DNA of 64,000 nt from positions 3,348,001 through 3,412,000 of the forward strand of contig NZ_CP132203.1 in NCBI RefSeq assembly GCF_030719035.1, given 5' to 3'. The notes beneath the pieces are model-generated. The model did not search any database, was not told where the DNA came from, and saw nothing but the letters and a program-made list of their open reading frames with translations. A program made the translations under genes and the position numbers. Source of the DNA: Hahella sp. HNIBRBA332 (GTDB lineage: Bacteria > Pseudomonadota > Gammaproteobacteria > Pseudomonadales > Oleiphilaceae). This document shows, in pieces, positions 53,802 to 62,319 of this stretch. Numbering within the stretch: the stretch's first letter is position 1; each line of letters begins with the position of its first letter.

Positions 53802-54629
53802 TCAGCAGGAGGTCGCCTGAACCTGGCGCGAGGGTTCGTTCGCCCAGGGTGAAAACTTCAAGGCGACGCGAAAACGTTCTGTCGCAGAGTCATAATCCCA
53901 ACGCTCAAGCAGCGTTAGACGACGGTCACGTCTCACCACTATGCGATTGAAAGAATTAGGTTTTCCGCTGCGAATACGGGTCGACGTCGCCGTCCCCGCC
54001 TGCATGACGAAAACACCCGATGGAGCCTCTGGAAAGCTTTCTCGCAGAGGCAAAATGAAGGGATAGTGAATGTGGCCGCCAAGCACCAGATCCACCCCAG
54101 CTTTGATCCAGGATTTCAACGCATATTCGCGGCCAATGAGAAGGTTTTTCTGGTCGGACGGCAGCACCACCTGACAAGGGTGATGCGCCACCACAACCCG
54201 CAGTTTGTCAGGCGCGGAGGCCAGACGGCGCGCCACGGCGTCCGCTCTTTGCGGGCTGATTTCCCCATCCACGTGGCGATATTTATGAGTGGTGTTTACT
54301 CCTACGACCAGCGCCAGATTATTCTCAAATTCCGGCTCCAGATTAGACCCAAAGATTTCACAATATTTTTTATATGGGGCCGTCAAACGGCTCCAGAGAT
54401 TAAACAGAGGGATGTCATGATTTCCCGGCACGGCGAGTACATGTTCCGCCTCAATTCTCTCCAAAAAGGCCCGCGCGGCGGCGAACTGAGGGCGGGTGGC
54501 GCGCTGGGTAATATCGCCGGAAAACAGAAGCAACTCGGGGCGCATGTCATTGAGGGTCTTCACCAACGCTTCCTGTACGCTCCAGTCTTCCGTTCCGAAA
54601 TGGGGATCAGATAGCTGAATAATCTGCAT
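53802..54629 (-). CDS. Calcineurin-like metallophosphoesterase
   Basis: A 275-residue dinuclear metal phosphoesterase. All five motifs are present: LSDPHFG (about 6-12), FSGDITQRA, PGNHDIP, VAHHPCQ and LGGHIHYP. This arrangement resembles the class III nuclease/cyclic nucleotide phosphodiesterase-like group (CpdA/UshA relatives). Substrate unknown. It starts six bases after the lipid kinase gene and is clearly co-transcribed with it. Confidence 0.9.
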   Translation of the reverse strand: MQIIQLSDPHFGTEDWSVQEALVKTLNDMRPELLLFSGDITQRATRPQFAAARAFLERIEAEHVLAVPGNHDIPLFNLWSRLTAPYKKYCEIFGSNLEPEFENNLALVVGVNTTHKYRHVDGEISPQRADAVARRLASAPDKLRVVVAHHPCQVVLPSDQKNLLIGREYALKSWIKAGVDLVLGGHIHYPFILPLRESFPEAPSGVFVMQAGTATSTRIRSGKPNSFNRIVVRRDRRLTLLERWDYDSATERFRVALKFSPWANEPSRQVQATSC

Positions 54630-54635
54630 AACGAA

Positions 54636-55613
54636 TCATTTGGCGTTTTTCTCTGGTTTCTGCGGGGCCACGAACAGAGCGGCGCTTGGCAGCGCCCGCA
54701 TCCTCACGGGCGTCGATACTTTACGAATCTCACCGTCCACCACTATCCGCAACGACTTGCGGTGAGAGCTGATTTCCAATTCCCGACAAACCATATATTC
54801 ATAATACTCAGGACTCTCCGGCATGCCTAACGCCATACGCCCCAGCAACTTCATCAACTGCAGACGCTCCTTGGCTTTCAGCACAATGGCGACAAAACCC
54901 TGATCATCCGCCGCTTTCACATCCTGCAGGTTCAACAGCTCCAATTGCATATGGCTGATGGTGCTGAACAGCAGCGGCGTATTGATGGCGCGGGAGAGAC
55001 CTTCCGACGTTAATTTCATCCGTTGCGGCCTGGCCTGGGTCAGGCAGGTCCACACGCCTGACAAAAACGCCACCCAGCGAAACCGCCCAAATCGCTTCTG
55101 ATGAGATTCACGCGCCTGAATAATACGAGGGTACAGTCCCAAGCTGGCGTTAACCGCGAACAGTATGTCGTTGACCTGGTATAAAGGAATCGCCTTAACC
55201 ACGCCATTAAGGGCGACGTCCAGGGCTTCCGCAAAGTTCTCCGGCAACTTATGCTCTTTCGCAAACAGGTTGAAAGTGCCGCCGGGAACAACGGCGAAGG
55301 TCACCCCTTGCTCCAGGATGTGAGGCAAGGCGGCGTTGATCGTGCCGTCTCCGCCAACCACGACCAGAACGGCCTGGTTCTGCCTCGCTTCCTGCGCCGC
55401 CCTGCGGATGGTTTCCTGCAGGCCGATGCCCTGACGAATGCTGTGCGTAGACAGTATCCGATCTCTTACACTCGCCGGCGCTGACTCCAACTGCGCCATT
55501 GAATCTCCAGAACGTCCCTTGCCGGAGCCGAGGTTAACCAGCATCACTAGCTTACGCTCTACCGTAGGAACGTTATGTCTCTTTATTTCAGCTACTTGCA
55601 TAGTGGTTACCAT
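54636..55613 (-). CDS. Diacylglycerol kinase-family lipid kinase
   Basis: A 325-residue protein with the DAGK catalytic domain. The opening strand is LVMLVNLGSGKGRSG (about 22-36) and the nucleotide motif is VVGGDGTINAALPHI (about 84-98). A C-terminal beta domain ends with RIVVDGEIRK. Related bacterial proteins phosphorylate diacylglycerol, ceramide or phosphatidylglycerol (YegS-like); substrate not assigned. Two possible ATG starts lie 12 bases apart. Operon partner: metallophosphoesterase. Confidence 0.9.
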   Translation of the reverse strand: MVTTMQVAEIKRHNVPTVERKLVMLVNLGSGKGRSGDSMAQLESAPASVRDRILSTHSIRQGIGLQETIRRAAQEARQNQAVLVVVGGDGTINAALPHILEQGVTFAVVPGGTFNLFAKEHKLPENFAEALDVALNGVVKAIPLYQVNDILFAVNASLGLYPRIIQARESHQKRFGRFRWVAFLSGVWTCLTQARPQRMKLTSEGLSRAINTPLLFSTISHMQLELLNLQDVKAADDQGFVAIVLKAKERLQLMKLLGRMALGMPESPEYYEYMVCRELEISSHRKSLRIVVDGEIRKVSTPVRMRALPSAALFVAPQKPEKNAK

Positions 55614-55673
55614 TTATAGCGCAAAGGTTGCGCCTCCTGAAAATCCCGTTATCCCAATCCGCTTCACAGCCAT

Positions 55674-55718
55674 AAAAAGGGCCGCCGATCAGCTCACTTA
55701 CGAGTTCATCGGCGGCCC
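55674..55718 (-). terminator. Rho-independent terminator of the small lipoprotein gene
   Basis: On the minus strand, GGGCCGCCGAT and ATCGGCGGCCC (11 perfect pairs, arms 55708-55718 and 55679-55689) are followed by five T (55674-55678). It lies 36 bases after the lipoprotein stop. Confidence 0.85.
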
Positions 55719-55753
55719 CACTCCGCCAGGACTCTTTACTACGTCATAGGCTC

Positions 55754-55963
55754 TTAACAATCCTGGTCTCTTGCGTTGACGCCCTCTTTAACGCTTTCAC
55801 ATGCGTCTTCCAGTCTGTTGCCTGCGTCATTCAGAGCTCTGTCCACCTCTTCGCCGATTTGCTCCGCTTCGCCATCGCCCGCATCACAAGCGGTTAGTGA
55901 AAAAGCCAACGGGGCGGCTATAACCATCGCCTTCAACAGGTCGGTGAATGTAGTCATCGTCAT
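55754..55963 (-). CDS. Small lipoprotein
   Basis: A 69-residue protein with a lipoprotein signal peptide. The hydrophobic core is at about 10-24 and the lipobox is LTAC with Cys at about 26. The short, acidic mature part contains EEVDRALNDAGNRLEDACES. The layout recalls entericidin or other small envelope-stress lipoproteins, but no family is assigned. GAGGAGATGACGATG surrounds the start, giving a good ribosome site. It has its own terminator. Confidence 0.7.
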   Translation of the reverse strand: MTMTTFTDLLKAMVIAAPLAFSLTACDAGDGEAEQIGEEVDRALNDAGNRLEDACESVKEGVNARDQDC

Positions 55964-56040
55964 CTCCTCGTTTCCTAACAGTTATTTTGTTTCATTGGCG
56001 GCGTCCTACCGCTGTCTTTCCTCAGGTTCTCAATACAAGC

Positions 56041-56211
56041 CTATAATCGGTTTCTGCGGAATCCTCCGGCGATAATGCTGATCACGAAAAGCACCAGAAA
56101 GATAACGAACAGAATTTGTGCAATATCGGCAGTCGCTGCGGCAATACCGGTAAATCCAAGTACGCCTGCTACCAGCGCTACGACAAAAAATACAATTGAC
56201 CAGTACAACAT
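56041..56211 (-). CDS. DUF1328 small membrane protein
   Basis: A 56-residue, two-helix membrane protein typical of DUF1328/YtjA. It begins MLYWSIVFFVVALVAGVLGF, then GIAAATADIAQILFVIFL, and ends with AGGFRRNRL. The ATG at 56209-56211 has a very strong AAGGAGAAAGGAT just upstream, and the TAG is at 56041-56043. A longer open frame overlapping it in another register (to 56242) is a shadow. It lies 77 bases upstream of the lipoprotein gene on the same strand. Both look like small envelope-stress genes. Confidence 0.9.
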   Translation of the reverse strand: MLYWSIVFFVVALVAGVLGFTGIAAATADIAQILFVIFLVLFVISIIAGGFRRNRL

Positions 56212-56402
56212 ATCCTTTCTCCTTACTTGTTTCCGAACTCAACAGGTAATAATCAGGACTTGGACCAACTTATATTTTTATTTTAAATATCAATAAATTA
56301 AAGAAATAATCCGGTGTTGGTGGAGGAAGTAAGACGAGGCAATCACATGTAAAGCTTACAAACCCGCTGCAATTATGGGTGGAGCGCAAGAATCCCATGA
56401 GC

Positions 56403-56441
56403 GTGGACGTGGACGTGGACGTGGACGTGGACGTGGACGTG
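56403..56441. repeat. (GTGGAC)6 tandem repeat
   Basis: Six perfect copies of GTGGAC plus GTG, in intergenic DNA. It is a simple sequence repeat likely to vary in copy number between strains. Confidence 0.95.
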
Positions 56442-56537
56442 AAAAAGCATAACTAAACACCTGCAATCGTACTCGAAGGCGGATTGAACAGTTCTACGCT
56501 GCAACAATAGGAGTGTAAGAAGGGAATCGGCATGCAG

Positions 56538-56577
56538 AAAAAGGCGGGGCCGTCTGCGGTCACTAACAGACGGCCCC
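56538..56577 (-). terminator. Rho-independent terminator of fpr
   Basis: On the minus strand, GGGGCCGTCTG and CAGACGGCCCC (11 perfect pairs, ten-base loop; arms 56567-56577 and 56546-56556) are followed by GCC and five T (56538-56542). It lies 84 bases after the fpr stop. Confidence 0.85.
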
Positions 56578-56660
56578 TATAGCAGAACCGGACTAACGTA
56601 CGGAGCAGCTAATAAGGCGCAGCCCGAAGGCTGCGTAAATCGCTTTTCTAAGGGGATAAA

Positions 56661-57446
56661 TCAACTTTCGACGAATGCGCGCTCGATAACATAGTGTCCC
56701 AGTTCGCCTTGGCGGGCCTCAGTGAAGCCGCGGGAATCCAGGATGGCGCAGGTGTCTTTCAACATGCTGGGGCTGCCGCACACCATGAAGCGGTCATACT
56801 CAGGGTCCATCTCCGGCAAACCAATGTCGGAAAACAGCTTGCCGCTTTCCATCGAGTCAGTGATACGGCCCTGTGTGGGATAATCTTCACGGGTGACAGT
56901 GGGGTAGTAAATCAGTTTTTCCTGTACGAGCTCACCGAAGAATTCGTTCTGCGGCAACTCTTCGCGGATCAGATTCTGATAAGCCAGCTCGGAAACATAA
57001 CGCACGCCATGGGTCAGAATGACTTTATCAAAGCGCTCATAGGTTTCCGGATCTTTGATAATGCTCATGAAAGGAGCCAAACCGGTGCCGGTGCTGATCA
57101 GATATAAATTACGCCCTGGCAGCAGGTGATCCACGATCAGGGTGCCGGTGGGCTTGCGGCTCATGATGATTTCATCGCCGACGCTGATTTTCTGCAAACG
57201 GGATGTCAAAGGACCGTCAGGCACTTTGATGCTGAAAAACTCCAGTTCTTCTTCGTAGTTGGCGCTGGCGATGCTGTAGGCGCGCATCAGCGGGCGACCG
57301 CTGTCTTGCTCCAGGCCAATCATAATGAAATGTCCGTTTTTAAAACGGAAAGACGGATCGCGACTGGTGGTAAAGCTAAACAGAGTGTCGTTCCAATGAC
57401 GCACGCTGGTGACCGTTTCTTTACGCATTCCTGACATAATCTGCAT
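56661..57446 (-). CDS. fpr: Ferredoxin/flavodoxin-NADP+ reductase
   Basis: A 261-residue bacterial-type FNR. The FAD motif RAYSIAS (about 55-61) and the phosphate-binding GRPLM context precede the NADPH motif STGTGLAPF (about 115-123). A CGSPSMLKDT segment follows, and the C-terminus ERAFVES is typical of bacterial subclass I enzymes. It moves electrons between NADPH and ferredoxin, heme oxygenase or Fe-S systems. It is divergent from the finR-like gene; in Pseudomonas, FinR activates fpr under oxidative stress. Confidence 0.95.
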   Translation of the reverse strand: MQIMSGMRKETVTSVRHWNDTLFSFTTSRDPSFRFKNGHFIMIGLEQDSGRPLMRAYSIASANYEEELEFFSIKVPDGPLTSRLQKISVGDEIIMSRKPTGTLIVDHLLPGRNLYLISTGTGLAPFMSIIKDPETYERFDKVILTHGVRYVSELAYQNLIREELPQNEFFGELVQEKLIYYPTVTREDYPTQGRITDSMESGKLFSDIGLPEMDPEYDRFMVCGSPSMLKDTCAILDSRGFTEARQGELGHYVIERAFVES

Positions 57447-57552
57447 TGACTCCTGATAAAGGCGCTAAAGTTTTCATTGATCGATATTTAACCCAAGTAT
57501 AATCTATCTGTAAAACAGGATTATTCAATAACTCTTATCGGATTTATCGATA
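57447..57552. promoter_or_regulatory. fpr/finR divergent promoter region
   Basis: A 106-base AT-rich gap between divergent starts. A TATAAT at 57498-57503 reads towards finR with a weak TTGATC 15 bases upstream. The FinR site should lie here, but I cannot assign it by eye. Confidence 0.4.
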
Positions 57553-58434
57553 ATGCACTACACCCTGCGACAATTGGAAATATTTCTGGCCGCCGCGCAC
57601 TTCGAGAACATCACCCAGGCCGCGAAAAGCCTGTCTATGTCTCAATCCGCAGCCAGTGACGCGCTGCGTAATCTGGAGTCCCAATTCAATATTCAATTGT
57701 TCGACCGCATCGGCAAAAGCCTCCAGCTCAACGAACTGGGGCGCATGCTGCGTCCCCGGGTGGAAGCGCTGATAGAGCGCGCTCGCGACCTGGAGTTGGA
57801 CTTTCAACAGCATACGGATATCGGATCACTGAAAGTGGGCGCCACGCTGTCCATCGGTAACTATCTGGCGGTCAGCATCATGGCGGATTTCATGCAGCAA
57901 CATCCCGGCGCCAAGGTATCCCTGGAGGTGGCCAATACCACCACTATCGCAGGCAAGGTGCTTAATTTTGAATTAGATGTGGGCCTGGTGGAAGGGGAAA
58001 TCAATCACAATGAGCTGGAAGTGATTCCCTGGCGCGACGATGAGCTGAAAATCTTCTGCGCTCCCGACCATCCGCTGGCGCAGAAGAAAGTGCTGAGCGA
58101 CGAGGATCTGGTGCGCGCCAGCTGGATATTAAGAGAACGAGGATCGGGAACACGGCAGGCGTTTGAATGGGCGATGCACGGCATTCTTCCTGACCTCAAG
58201 GTCTCCATCGAGCTACAGCACACCGAGGCAATAAAACGCGCCGTGGAGGCCAAGCTGGGCATTGGTTGTCTGTCGCGGGTGACACTGGTGGACGCATTCA
58301 AGCGCGGTAGTCTGGCGCCGTTGGAGGCGCCGCATCGGAACTTCCAGCGCCGCTTCTACTTTATTCTGCATAAAGAAAAGTACCGCAGCGCCGGCATCGA
58401 AAACTGGCTGGAGTTATGCCGCCAGCTTACCTGA
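57553..58434 (+). CDS. finR: LysR-type regulator, FinR-like
   Basis: A 293-residue LysR-family regulator. The N-terminal winged helix (about 1-60) has the usual ITQAAKSLSMSQSAASDALR recognition region. The effector-binding domain (about 90-290) starts with GSLKVGATLSIGNYLA and includes ERGSGTRQAFEWAM. Its position, divergent from fpr, is the finR arrangement known in Pseudomonas, where the protein controls fpr in response to superoxide generators. The name is based on that context. Confidence 0.85.
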   Translation: MHYTLRQLEIFLAAAHFENITQAAKSLSMSQSAASDALRNLESQFNIQLFDRIGKSLQLNELGRMLRPRVEALIERARDLELDFQQHTDIGSLKVGATLSIGNYLAVSIMADFMQQHPGAKVSLEVANTTTIAGKVLNFELDVGLVEGEINHNELEVIPWRDDELKIFCAPDHPLAQKKVLSDEDLVRASWILRERGSGTRQAFEWAMHGILPDLKVSIELQHTEAIKRAVEAKLGIGCLSRVTLVDAFKRGSLAPLEAPHRNFQRRFYFILHKEKYRSAGIENWLELCRQLT

Positions 58435-58458
58435 GACAAGCCAAAAGCATCAAAAAAG

Positions 58459-58971
58459 TCAGGAGAAGTTAACGCCATACAGAAACAAGTCGACATCGTC
58501 ATTGGGAAGTCGGGTGGTCTTCTCCATCGCCATGCCGATTTTCTCCAACAAGCGAATCGAGCTGGCGTTACTCTGGTCCACAATGCCGACAATGCGGCTC
58601 ATTCCCAGTTTAGTCGCGCCGTAATCCAGCACCGCCCTGGCCGCCTCGTAGGCGTACCCCTGCGAACGGAACTGAGGCATGAAAGCGAATCCTATATCCA
58701 CATCATCCAGCCCTTCCCGCTTGATCAATCCGCACATGCCGACTGGAGCGCCATCCTGCTTAAGCTCCACCAGATAGAGCCCGAATCCTTCCCTTTCATA
58801 CATCGCCAACGGACCATTTTGGATATACTGACGCGCGCCCTCCCGCGTTCTTATCCCACGGTCGCCGATAAAGCGTATCCATGATGGATCGTTCAACAGC
58901 GCCAAAATAAAATGGTCATCCTCCAGCTGCAGCCACCGAAGCGTTAAACGCTCTGTCTCCAATACCTTCAT
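58459..58971 (-). CDS. GNAT family acetyltransferase (RimJ/RimL-like)
   Basis: A 170-residue acetyltransferase. The start MKVLETERLTLRWLQLEDDH is characteristic of the RimJ/RimL/AAC(6') group. Motif A reads IGFAFMPQFRSQGYAYEAAR (about 100-119), and the Asn of VDQSNASSIRLLEKIGM is typical. The substrate is unknown. The ATG at 58969-58971 follows AGGCGGT; a longer frame from 59061 lacks support. It is convergent with finR. Confidence 0.9.
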   Translation of the reverse strand: MKVLETERLTLRWLQLEDDHFILALLNDPSWIRFIGDRGIRTREGARQYIQNGPLAMYEREGFGLYLVELKQDGAPVGMCGLIKREGLDDVDIGFAFMPQFRSQGYAYEAARAVLDYGATKLGMSRIVGIVDQSNASSIRLLEKIGMAMEKTTRLPNDDVDLFLYGVNFS

Positions 58972-59082
58972 AGTTATAACCGCCTGTTTACTATTAATCC
59001 TATCCAGGTTCCCTTTCCGCCAACGCCGATAGCGCCTGACGTCTATCTCCCGTGCAGCCAAGTGAGCTTATCTACACACTGC

Positions 59083-59541
59083 TCAGTAATGCTGTTGGGC
59101 GCTGGCCAGTACCTTTTCCACCCACTCTGGGTCGTCAGGAGCCACGATCACGAAGCGACATCCCTGCCGCTCACACTCAATTCCCACACCGGGCAAGTCG
59201 TCAATCATCAGGTCAATGCCAAACAGCCTGGGGGCCTTGCTGAAGCGAGAGTAACGCTGATTAGCGGCGACCGCTTCACGATGATCGTCCTGGTTGACCA
59301 CTTCCCCCAATCTGACGCCCCACAGACGAAACCAAGCCTTAACAAGCCAGGGCTTACGCAGAGAGGTGGTGTATATCCAGATTTCATGATCTTTGGCCAG
59401 GGTTTGCATGAGCGTCGGCGCTCCGGTACGCAAGGCTTCACGGAACCATAATCCTGCTGGCGGTCCAAGTCGACGCTCCCCAACCACAAAGGGGCCCGTG
59501 GTGGGAATCAGGGTGTCATCCAGATCAAATGCGATACGCAC
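59083..59541 (-). CDS. HAD-family hydrolase
   Basis: A 152-residue small HAD protein. Motif I is IAFDLDDTLIPT (about 3-14), the Thr of YTTSLRKP serves as motif II, and the C-terminal IDLMIDDLPG is motif IV-like. It has essentially no cap domain, which fits a macromolecular or nucleotidase-like phosphatase. The AraC gene upstream ends one base before this ATG, so the two are translationally coupled. Confidence 0.85.
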   Translation of the reverse strand: MRIAFDLDDTLIPTTGPFVVGERRLGPPAGLWFREALRTGAPTLMQTLAKDHEIWIYTTSLRKPWLVKAWFRLWGVRLGEVVNQDDHREAVAANQRYSRFSKAPRLFGIDLMIDDLPGVGIECERQGCRFVIVAPDDPEWVEKVLASAQQHY

Positions 59542-59542
59542 G

Positions 59543-60409
59543 TCATTGCCCCGCTGCAGTAAAACGTTTGCGAAAACCTTGCGGCGTCACGCCTTTATGC
59601 TTCTTGAACAAACGGTTGAAGTTGGAAAGATTATTAAACCCGGTCTGTTCTGCAATAAGCGCTATCGGCGCCGCGGTATTGATCAGTTTTGAACAGGCCT
59701 GCCCCAGGCGAATCTGGGTCAAATACTGATTAAAGCTTTGATTCATGTGCTTACTGAAGAAGCGGCTGAATTTGCTCACGCTCATGTTGTGTCGTCGCGC
59801 CATATCGCCAATCGTCAGCTTATCGGCGAACGCCTGATGGGCGGCCTCCAAAATACCGTCCAGGATATCCTGTTCACGCCGATTAGTGGCGCCGGAATAA
59901 AAATTCGCCGACGCCAGCGGGCGATAAGGCGTCTGCGCCAGATCCCCCAGTAACGAAAGCAAGGTAAGCAGACGACTCCGTGGGTCTTGCTCTGGAAGCC
60001 CTTTAAACAGTCGATCCACCACTGAGTAGTCCGCTGGTCGAAAGCGCAATCCACGTCGACTTTGCCTGAGTAATTCGCCCACATCGCCATATTCGGGAAA
60101 ACTCTCCAACAAGCGATCCACCCACTGCTGATTGAACCACAGCACGTAAACCGTATGCGGCGCTTTTTCATCAGGCCGTTGCGAGGAGCGCCAGCTATGG
60201 GGCAGATTCGGCCCTATCAATACCAGATCGCCGGATTCGTAGCGATCCACATGATCGCCCACATAACGTTGACCGGCGCTATTCAGAGTGTAGGTAAGCT
60301 CGTATTCAGGATGGTAATGCCACTGAAACGGCAGTTCGTCCAGCTGACGCAGAAAAAAGCGCCATGACGCGTCCTCCGGATATCTGACTTTTTCATAGAG
60401 CGCTTTCAT
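59543..60409 (-). CDS. AraC-family transcriptional regulator
   Basis: A 288-residue regulator. The N-terminal cupin has FQWHYHPEYELTYTLNS, and GDLVLIGPNLPHSW (about 65-78), a sugar-type sensing fold. The C-terminal double helix-turn-helix (about 185-285) includes LTIGDMARRHNMSVSKFSRF and IALIAEQTGFNNLSNFNRLF. It is divergent from the PhyH dioxygenase gene, with an inverted-repeat site between them, and probably controls it. The ATG 60407-60409 is preferred to a GTG 15 bases upstream. Confidence 0.92.
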   Translation of the reverse strand: MKALYEKVRYPEDASWRFFLRQLDELPFQWHYHPEYELTYTLNSAGQRYVGDHVDRYESGDLVLIGPNLPHSWRSSQRPDEKAPHTVYVLWFNQQWVDRLLESFPEYGDVGELLRQSRRGLRFRPADYSVVDRLFKGLPEQDPRSRLLTLLSLLGDLAQTPYRPLASANFYSGATNRREQDILDGILEAAHQAFADKLTIGDMARRHNMSVSKFSRFFSKHMNQSFNQYLTQIRLGQACSKLINTAAPIALIAEQTGFNNLSNFNRLFKKHKGVTPQGFRKRFTAAGQ

Positions 60410-60493
60410 AGCCTTTCGCCGCACCGCTGAACTGTTTGGCCATCATCGCAAAACAACCATGAGGGTCATACTATTCTGGCCATATATTTAATT

Positions 60494-60517
60494 AGAATGA
60501 CCGAAAAGTATCATTCT
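60494..60517. promoter_or_regulatory. Inverted repeat between araC-like and phyH genes
   Basis: AGAATGA (60494-60500) and TCATTCT (60511-60517) are perfect inverted arms ten bases apart. Similar ATTCT/AGAAT words recur at about 60470 and 60558. A candidate binding site for the adjacent AraC-type regulator. Confidence 0.45.
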
Positions 60518-60611
60518 CCGCCCTATTTCCACAACCTGCCCCGGGTTACGCCAAGCAGAATAGTCCTATTCCCAATCAGCATCAGCGTAGGCAAGAACAG
60601 GAGATAACAAT

Positions 60612-61577
60612 ATGAAACAGCGTGATGAATATAAAGCTCCCGGTAATCGCAGCGTTTCCGATCCCTGCGGCGTGCAGCTGAAAGATATTCGCAAACAGCT
60701 TCCTTTGCGCGTGCTCAGCGAATCCGATTTTGAGTTCTGGCGCGCCTGGGGGTATGTCATCATTCCCAATGCAGTGGATGCGGAACAGGTGCGGGCAGTG
60801 CAATCATTGCTTTGGGAGTTTACGGAAATGGACCCAGAGGACGCCGCCACCTGGAGCAAACCGCAATTACGTCAGCATGAAATGAAGGAACTCAATAACA
60901 GCGGCATGGTGGAGTGTTACCACCATCAGGCGTTATGGGTCAGCCGTCAGACACAGCGTGTTTATGATGCATTTGTGGATATATGGGACCGAGAAGATTT
61001 ATGGGTCACCATTGACCGCGCCAATCTGAATACGCCCAATCGCGATGGCCGTCAATTCAGCGGATTCATCCATTGGGACGCAGATTCGACAATGGTTCCG
61101 CCTCCTATTGGCGTGCAAGGCGTGCTGGCGCTGTCCGATACGGACGAACGTTGCGGCGGCTTTCAGTGCGTACCGCAACTTTTTCATGACTTCGAGCGAT
61201 GGAAACAAAGCCAACCTGCCGGCCGCGATCCCTGGGTTCCCGATCTGACGGGCTATGAGCCGGAGTTCATCCCAATGCGCAAGGGCGACTTGCTTATCTT
61301 CAACAGCCTGTTGGCCCATGGCATTCGTCCCAACCAATCTGACCGGGTGCGTATGGCCCAGTACATCTCTATGGCGCCGGCGAATGAGTCTGATGAAGAA
61401 ATGCGGCAGTGGCGAGTGGACTCATGGCGTGAGCACACGCCTCCTCAGGGATTCGCATTTCCCGGCGATCCCAGAGAGTGGGAGAAAACGCGCTACCCGC
61501 AAGCCCGCCTGTCGCCGCTTGGCGAGAAATTATTGGGCCTGAAGTCCTGGCGCGAGAGTCATGTCGAGCCAGCTTAA
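60612..61577 (+). CDS. Phytanoyl-CoA dioxygenase (PhyH) family protein
   Basis: A 321-residue Fe(II)/2-oxoglutarate-dependent dioxygenase. The metal site is His-x-Asp in FIHWDADSTM (about 155-164) and the distal His in LLAHGIRPNQSDR, with the Arg that holds 2-oxoglutarate nearby (VRMAQYIS). The substrate is unknown; PhyH relatives hydroxylate fatty acyl groups, amino acids and small metabolites. AACAGGAG precedes the ATG. The divergent AraC regulator with a sugar-type cupin hints at a catabolic role. Confidence 0.9.
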   Translation: MKQRDEYKAPGNRSVSDPCGVQLKDIRKQLPLRVLSESDFEFWRAWGYVIIPNAVDAEQVRAVQSLLWEFTEMDPEDAATWSKPQLRQHEMKELNNSGMVECYHHQALWVSRQTQRVYDAFVDIWDREDLWVTIDRANLNTPNRDGRQFSGFIHWDADSTMVPPPIGVQGVLALSDTDERCGGFQCVPQLFHDFERWKQSQPAGRDPWVPDLTGYEPEFIPMRKGDLLIFNSLLAHGIRPNQSDRVRMAQYISMAPANESDEEMRQWRVDSWREHTPPQGFAFPGDPREWEKTRYPQARLSPLGEKLLGLKSWRESHVEPA

Positions 61578-62044
61578 TCCGCTTTGGCGAATTCCGGCGG
61601 CGGCTTGATCAACTCAAAACCGCTGTCGGCTTTGCCTTCTTCGATGAAGAAGTCATCGCTGTCCTGCGGGAAATTATATTGAAAGGTGTCCTCGGTAATA
61701 GAAATCACCCGGAACGAGTTGGACTTGCCGTCGTCATAAGTTTCCAAATACATACCGCCTTCGTAGTCCCATGCGCCTTTCTCAAGCGCCAGCGTGTACT
61801 TTTTCGCAGATATATCCATGGACAGATATTCCTGCTCAAAACGACCGTCCGCTGTCCGCGTAATTTTCCAATACTCCTCCAGCCCCGAATAATTACCCTC
61901 GTCATCCGCGCTGCCATCGCCCTGCCAAACGCCCACCAGAGCGGCTTTAGCTTTGGTGGCGTCCTCCTTCAACTCAACATCCGCATGACATGCACTCAGC
62001 GACAAAGACGCCGCCAAAAGGGAAATGAAATAGATCCGTTTCAT
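61574..62044 (-). CDS. Lipoprotein of unknown function
   Basis: A 156-residue protein with a lipoprotein signal (MKRIYFISLLAASLSLSAC; Cys at about 19). The mature part begins HADVELKEDATKAKAALVG and carries a lipocalin-like VGVWQGDGSADDEGNYSG and a beta-rich middle (EYWKITRTADGRFEQEYL). Function unknown. The stop overlaps the PhyH gene end by four bases on the opposite strand. The start is set by the signal peptide; the ribosome site is poor. Confidence 0.75.
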   Translation of the reverse strand: MKRIYFISLLAASLSLSACHADVELKEDATKAKAALVGVWQGDGSADDEGNYSGLEEYWKITRTADGRFEQEYLSMDISAKKYTLALEKGAWDYEGGMYLETYDDGKSNSFRVISITEDTFQYNFPQDSDDFFIEEGKADSGFELIKPPPEFAKAD

Positions 62045-62319
62045 AAGGGAGAGCCAATCTCTTTGTGATGTGTTCTTGTCATAACCGAGGCCGTCGCCAT
62101 CATCCTGAGCGACCACGCATGCTTACGCACACCCTATTCTTAGATGGCGATTGGGGGAAAAGCAAATTAGATCAGCTATTAGTCTCTCACAGCGGGTCTG
62201 TCAGATTCAGACTAGCCAACCCTATGCGCTAAAAGGCTTTTTCGAACAACTTCCGGGCCATCTCAGAGCTCATTCCAGCCTAATTTGTGAGGAGATTAAA
62301 AGCTTGGAACACCAAAAGA

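Larger units (their letters stand above)
56212..56660. other. Non-coding region with hexamer repeat and terminator
   Basis: About 450 bases in which I see no credible gene. It holds an AT-rich promoter-like stretch for the DUF1328 gene (56260-56310), the (GTGGAC)6 tandem repeat at 56403-56441, and the fpr terminator at 56538-56577. Confidence 0.6.

Noticed and set aside
56030..56242. 70-residue Cys/Arg-rich protein
   Set aside because: Out-of-frame shadow of the DUF1328 gene, which has the strong ribosome site and family sequence.
56403..56441. CRISPR-like repeat
   Set aside because: Units are six bases, directly contiguous, with no spacers.
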